Assembly: GCA_036872755.1 (NCBI GenBank)
Contig: JAVHNS010000004.1
Coordinates: 682,001-746,000 of the forward strand
Origin: Orbilia blumenaviensis
Taxonomy: Eukaryota; Ascomycota; Orbiliomycetes; Orbiliales; Orbiliaceae
Direction of reading: 5' to 3'
Length of the DNA: 64,000 nucleotides
The first letter of the stretch is position 1, and every line of letters starts with the position of its first letter. The translations under genes and the position numbers were made by a program. Below, piece after piece: positions 58,576 to 64,000 of this stretch. The notes under the pieces were generated by a model, which was not told the DNA's origin, ran no database searches, and was given only the letters and a program-made list of their open reading frames with translations.

Positions 58576-60411
58576 AGGACAAAATACGACTAGGAGATTT
58601 GGTAGAATCTTTCCGCCGTTCATGTTTATTTTGTAGCTACCTAGTACCTAGGTAATTTAAAGATGCTATAATCGTTGCCAAGTCACATTGGGAGCACCCA
58701 AGCCCATTAAATGCTCGCACCACTTAAGTAGGTACATGCTTCCCAGCTACCTAGGCAGTAATGGCAATTAATTAGCAGTCCTTACTCTAACTAATATAAT
58801 GATGTTGATTTAAATATTATGACAATGTCAAATTTTAAAGCCCCACTAGAAAACGCTATACTAGTGGATTGTCATATTTAAAATTGTTGTTGCTGTTGAG
58901 AATCCGAAAGTCACATTCAATTTTATTATGTAGCGACCTGGCTCAATACTTTACACGTACGTACCCGAGTATTTAGGATGATGTATTGCTACATCTCATG
59001 TTGTGACACTGTCGAATAGTGTATCACTTCGATAATTAGTTGAGAAGGATGCGTGTAATTATTTGTCATGTGCGGACGAATGCCACTGTATATTTGTAAG
59101 AGCGCGCAGGCTTACCAAGTAGAAAATAGGTTTATTATAGTCTCGGTACCAGGTTTATTATATAGCCGCGGGCCCTTAGCTATAAGTTGAGGCAATGAAA
59201 TGGCCGTCGATATCGAAAAATCCTTCTATTGCCGTCGAACTGGGCCAGTCCCGTATCACTATAGGCGGGTCCTACCTGGGCTATTTAAATATAAAATCAA
59301 TAACACAACTAATCCGGAGATTACTACGCCCCGTTAACGGACCCCTCCTCACTGCACTATCTTTTATTGAATATACCACGACTGCCTGTCCACGCGGCGA
59401 TGCCCTGACCTGGATTTCAAACAAGACGATGTCTCTCTTAAGCTCTCTGCATCCACTGCCACTTTGCAGTTAACTGTTTTCGTTTTGTAACATTAGGAAT
59501 TCCCAATCTCGTGCTCAGGCCAATATTAAGGGGAGCTGGTGCTTCAATGAACTCGCATAAGGGACACTAAGGCCACCAGGGCTGACAGGCACCTCAGAAA
59601 TAGCGAACAAAGGCATCGCCCGATCGGATGTGCATACAGTTCAGGATAACACATACGTAAAATAAAGTCTACCGGACCTTCGACGTTGATCAGCCTTATT
59701 TTTACTCTATATCTTGAAGATCGAGAAGTTCTCGAGCAAAGTATTTATGGATAAACATGTTTTCTTTTAAGAGGTATCGAACATTCAATGAATGCGAGGA
59801 GGGCGGAAGAGGCTGCAAGTCAAAGATCAAATCAACGTCAAGGCGTAAAGAACCTAACGTCCAGATATGCGTTTAACAAAGAAAGGGGAACAGATTATAT
59901 AGAGAAACTTCAATATTTCGTATTTAGAATCACAGGATATTTTCATTCTTTGCATAAATAGATTTTAAATCTCTTTTTGTTTCTAAGAAAGCATTCTAAG
60001 GACTGCATATGCGTATGATAATGTGCTTTGTTTAGTTACTTCAATGTGCGTAATAAGATCTTAATAGTTAAGCAATTTCCAGGCAAAATTTGAAAAGGCT
60101 ATTCGTGATATTATACCTAAACTGATTTCCTTATCTATCTACCTAACAAATTGGAGGCCAATTGGTACACACCCGCATTGGTATACGCATTTGGATTCCC
60201 CGCATCATTTCACTCCATAATTAATTATACATATTACGCGGCCGCCCAGCTGCTTATTAACACGGCTGATAGAAGCTTCTATAAACCCCTAGCTTGATAA
60301 TTACTAAAAACGCAATACCACCACAAACAAGATAACAACCACACACCGCTAAGAGTGTTATCTGTTATTCTGGACTAATGGATATACTGCGAAAAACTTC
60401 TTCAGCACCGC
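58576..60411. other. Intergenic 1.8 kb, nothing recognised
   Basis: No gene is supported; a plus-strand frame at 59195-59473 lacks features. Several CCTAGGTA-type words occur at 58630-58760. A loose inverted pair around CCACTAG near 58845 is too imperfect to call an element. Confidence 0.45.
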
Positions 60412-61205
60412 CTAAGGTCTCTGGCTCGTCTCGATCCCCCCCAGACCGCCATTAGAATGCCCTTTACCACCACCTTTCCGTAGCAGAAGAAAGACGATGA
60501 CGGCGAGTAACACCAGCAATGGGATTCCAACTCCAAGTCCTACACCCAGGGCAATCTTTGAAGTTGTTGATAACCCGCTGCTTGAAGATGTTGGCGCTGT
60601 TGATTGTGATCCTGCTCCTCCTGGCGCGGTTGTAGATGAGCCTGTATTTGTGGAGGCTGGGGTTTGGGATGCTGTAGAGTTTTATTACAGGACGATTAGT
60701 AACTTCGACCTTAGTTGAATGTATAAAGTTAGAGGGAATGCTTACGGGAAGAACCAGAAGTCGCAGAGGGACTCGCCCCCGAGCCACCAGATGTACTACC
60801 CCCAGTAGTAACAGCCGCAGACACTTCATTCGCAGTAGCACAATACCGTCCATAAATACTCAAAGCGCTCGAAAGATCCGCCGGATCAGTAACAGCAGTA
60901 CAAAGCCTACTGATACAACCGCTGAAGTAACTTGTCGCACTAGCCGTCAACCGTTCAGAGCAGTAACAGGCATTAATCGGGGATTGTCCACATCCAAGAC
61001 CTTTTCCGACGTCATCAAACCCAGAGTTTCCACCGCGTCCTAGACCGCCGTTATACCAAATACATGATTGGATGCATGGGCGGGCGGTTTGGTAGTCTGA
61101 GTCGGAAACTATGGAGACGCCAGCTGTTGGGATCTGAGCGCTTGATTGGATGGTTAGGAGGGCGAGTGTTAGGGCGAAATAGTGCGCGGGCGAAGGGGTG
61201 CGCAT
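60412..61205 (-). CDS. CFEM-like surface protein with one transmembrane segment
   Basis: Minus-strand exons are 61205-60746 and 60671-60412; the 74-nt intron has a GTAAGC donor, an ACTAATC branch-like word and a CTACAG acceptor, and phase 1 closes to 239 residues. ATG 61205 starts a clear signal peptide (about 1-23, MRTPSPAHYFALTLALL, cleaved near SSA). Upstream in-frame codons lie before any likely leader and were not used. The ectodomain has eight Cys in a CFEM-like order: C-x3-C, then GLGC, NACYC, SGC-x3-C and a last C in YGRYC, with a longer first loop than classic CFEM. A Ser/Thr/Gly-rich stalk follows, then KIALGVGLGVGIPLLVLLAV, a transmembrane helix at about 186-210, and a short basic cytosolic tail. 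This layout is common for fungal cell-surface sensors or heme-binding CFEM proteins. Exact ligand is unknown. Confidence 0.8.
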
Positions 61206-64000
61206 TTTGTTTTGTCGAGTAGTCTCCGACGTATATTGTATCGATATAATAATACTACTTTTTGGTATTTGGTGTAACGTAACGTCGACGTCTGCCGGTT
61301 TGTATAACGTACCAAGATTGCCAATACCGAATAAAGGTGAAGCGACAGGTCTGCCCAGGACGGTCCTGGCAGGGCCAAGAAGGCCCTTTAAGAGTTCGGG
61401 ATTGTTCCCAGCCCTTTTTTGCGCGCTTTGGCCTGAGATTCCAGAAGTTATGATTTGATGCAGCACACATGGTTCATTGATTAATTTGCACAACATGTTC
61501 AGCCGCAAAAGCTAGCCTCGATTGAATCTAGATCGTTGGAATTGTTGTGTGGTATTTCTTATTCGAGAGCAGTGGAGGCGTTTGATCATGCAAAGTTACC
61601 GTAAAAGGAGAAGGGTCTATGTAACACAAAAGTACTTGGGTGTTCTATCTGTTCAGATCTACGGTCAGGGTTCACGGTGCTGGTGGAGGGCATAGATGCA
61701 TATGGGATCTTGAGACCCGACTAGGTTGTCGCGGGGTTCTACAAGCCGCTTTTAATATGATTCATAGATAGATAGATCAGAATATGAAATGGCCGCAGCC
61801 GCATATCTATGGTAGCTGATTTACGTGACTGACGAGATGTGCGGGTTATGCCGCGGGAGCGGATTTTACGAGGACGATTGCGTCTATGGCGCAGGTGGCA
61901 CCAATGATTACGTTTGGCACTTGTCTTGGATCCGTGGTCCTTGATGCTCGTTCCCGAACGCCGGCTGATACGCCATTCCGCATATTTCGTGGACGTCAAC
62001 CGACCTGGACGCCGACTTCAGCTTCGGCCCTGGCTTTGACTCCGGCTTTGGCTTGCGCTGACGAGATTCACACCCTGTGGCAGGCAAACATGGGAGACGC
62101 GAGCCCGAAATAATGACCAGTGGTGTCGCTTCTTGGGAGCTTCGGACGAGAATGCTTCGTCGCGAATTAGGTATTCTAGGGATCCAACGGTAGGAAGCCA
62201 TTAGCTGGCCGCTGCATAGGACGTGTTTTGGTTGGATAGAATGTCTGAGTAACCAGGTGAAAGTAGGACACACACAACCGCGACCAACACAACTACAATT
62301 TGACCTTCCAGTATTTTTTTTCTTCGATGCATAGAAGCATTGCCTATGCAACCAAAGAAAAGAAAAAAACTGAAGACAATGAAGCCATCTTCATGGGTGA
62401 AAGCAAAAATAACGCGAGGTGAGTGCCCGAAGACACTCACTCACTGTGAAAGTACCGCGCTGTGCAATGCGGACTCACGAATGAAAGGTCACGGCTTCAT
62501 GATCCCGCAACCTTCTCACAAGGTAAGTATGATAGAAAAAGAGGGTGTGGGGAGCGGCTGATTAAATACTCATGCCAAGAACATTGAGGGAAACTTCTGC
62601 GATGTTTGTCAAGCGGCCTGTTTGGGAAGGTTTGCCTAGAAGAACAAACACATCAAAGGACAACGCACAAGGCTGCACCGCCCTTCAGCTCTTTCACAGC
62701 GCTGATACCTATAAACTGTCAATAATAGGGAGACACTCGGCGCGCGACCAGAACTTGTGGACTTTCTTCTAGGAGTGAGTCGGTCCCCCCCCCAGTTGTG
62801 TATCACCACCTCCCATAAACTATCATGAAACTCAACCGGCATATCTTCGTTGATGCCTTCCATTAACCCTTGGAGTACAAAGGTTTGTTACCACATTCCC
62901 AGTTAGTAATGATCTATACCTGAATCGTAACCTGAATCGTGATAAAATATAGCGGTGCAATATCGCACTCAATACAAAGTTATAAGTCAACATTTCTCCA
63001 ATGGTAATTGCTGAATATGCTCAACACTATAAATATTGCATTAATAGCCTGCTTAAACGTGGCCCGAGATTGCCGACTATTGGATACATCCAAAAGCTTA
63101 AAGAATTTTCGGCGAGAATATGAAGCCAGAACGATTATTAGCTCAAGCACTGGGGCCCAGTCTATACCGTTTACTAAAGTCCATGATCCTAAGCAGAGAA
63201 TAGCCTAGGGCCATGGTAGCTGCCACGCGAACCTATGAACCCTACTATAAAAGTGATTCTATCTATGAGATGATATAATCGCACCATGGTGATATATGAT
63301 TCACCTGATTATGAAGTTTGTGAGTACAATATTAGACATATGGTAAAATATTTCTGCTTCTGGCTCATTTGTAAAACTGAAACACTCTATGCATTAGTAA
63401 TTTTTGCGGTCCAGGAGCTGCCTGAATAATTCCGCATTCCGATGCCAGATTTGAGATGTAAAGAGCTGATGTGTCGATACTGTTATATTTCGAAATGGTG
63501 CTACTAGAAGGTGCAAAATGGAACGGCCACCACAAAACACACCCTGAAATTTTAAGCGAGATCTTGGCATAATAGAAAACTGGCACAAATACGTTAATTT
63601 AGCATATTTATACCCATAAATATGCTAAATTAACGTATTTGTGCCAGATCTATTCTGCCAGGATCTCGCTTAAAATTTCAATGTGCATTTGCGAGTTCAG
63701 TGTGTCTTGACCCCTTTTGTCCACCATAAGCATGGTATTCACCAATTATACTTAATATCCAGAGTTATAATATATTTATACTTTTGACAGCTGCTGTCCA
63801 ATAAGCCAGACTTCAAACCAAGTCGGGATCTGCATTTAAATGCATTCGTTCACATTCGCACCCACTATACTGAAATCTGAGCTATCTCCTCGTCATGTTC
63901 GTGTGTTTGGCATTGGGTTCCAGCTGGGAAAATTACACATGTTTGGGCGCGCCTGGTGGGCCGGCGTGGGAAGGCTGAGAAGAATTGCCTCAAGATGCAG
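61206..64000. other. Terminal 2.8 kb with one hairpin element
   Basis: No gene is supported. Overlapping frames at 61739-62561 on both strands are short and featureless. The hairpin at 63545-63680 is the only clear structure. Confidence 0.45.
63545..63680. repeat. Near-perfect long hairpin (foldback element)
   Basis: Arms 63545-63611 and 63616-63680 are reverse complements with only a few mismatches and a short indel, around a 4-nt ACCC loop. Outer termini read TGAAATTTTAAGCGAGATC and its complement. The inner 35 nt of each arm match almost perfectly. No reading frame belongs to it. It could be a recently inserted foldback MITE. Confidence 0.88.

Noticed and set aside
58795..58885. Loose inverted repeat around CCACTAG and AATTTTAAA words
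   Set aside because: Only short disconnected matches; spacing and mismatches are too many for a foldback element.

Overview
The window looks like nuclear DNA of a filamentous ascomycete, most plausibly a leotiomycete-type plant- or litter-associated fungus; that placement is inference. The support is short GT-AG introns (about 50-225 nt) with CTAAC/CTGAC-like branch sites, a cellulose-active AA9 monooxygenase with a fungal CBM1, a FRE-type metalloreductase, a fungal rhodopsin-domain receptor, and two PNP_UDP-NACHT-ankyrin NLR proteins. Genes are sparse and mostly small-intron or intronless. Several gene models here join two to six exons; in each the reading phase closes at the proposed splice sites.

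Layout. 1-7.6 kb is an extremely AT-rich block, consistent with exhaustive RIP or a centromere-like AT isochore, interrupted near 1.58-2.35 kb by an island of normal composition that carries two hairpins. 7.6-9.7 kb has no gene I can support. At 9.9 kb lies an AA9 LPMO with CBM1. From 12 to 22 kb there are six same-strand genes of unknown function, and five of them (13.8-21.9 kb) encode proteins with transmembrane segments. One of these has a regular 11-residue Trp/Phe repeat. A convergent ferric/cupric reductase follows (22.6-24.8 kb).

24.8-37.3 kb is gene-poor. It holds a foldback element, an orphan secreted protein (27.4-28.6), a KP4-like secreted protein (29.3-29.9), a desert of more than 6 kb, and a secreted Cys-rich protein with a variant CBM1 (36.2-37.3). 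A six-exon rhodopsin-domain membrane protein (37.9-39.6) and an F-box protein rich in Cys pairs (40.8-42.3) come next, then a gene resembling the I66 family of fungal protease inhibitors (44.8-45.4).

45.9-58.6 kb is the most striking part. Two complete NLR genes are arranged head to head. Each joins a purine-nucleoside-phosphorylase-like domain, a NACHT ATPase and ankyrin repeats, and a small three-exon orphan gene lies between them. The second NLR has six nearly identical 33-residue ankyrin units, the high-internal-conservation type known from fungal non-self-recognition genes. By family knowledge these are innate-immunity or heterokaryon-incompatibility receptors; the PNP-like domain is the likely effector. 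The right end holds a CFEM-like membrane-anchored surface protein (60.4-61.2) and, near 63.6 kb, a near-perfect hairpin element.

Taken together, the recognisable genes concern plant polysaccharide attack, metal reduction, signal sensing, secreted small proteins and cellular self/non-self recognition. This mixture is typical of a repeat-flanked accessory region. Function calls rest on motifs read by eye; no database search was possible.
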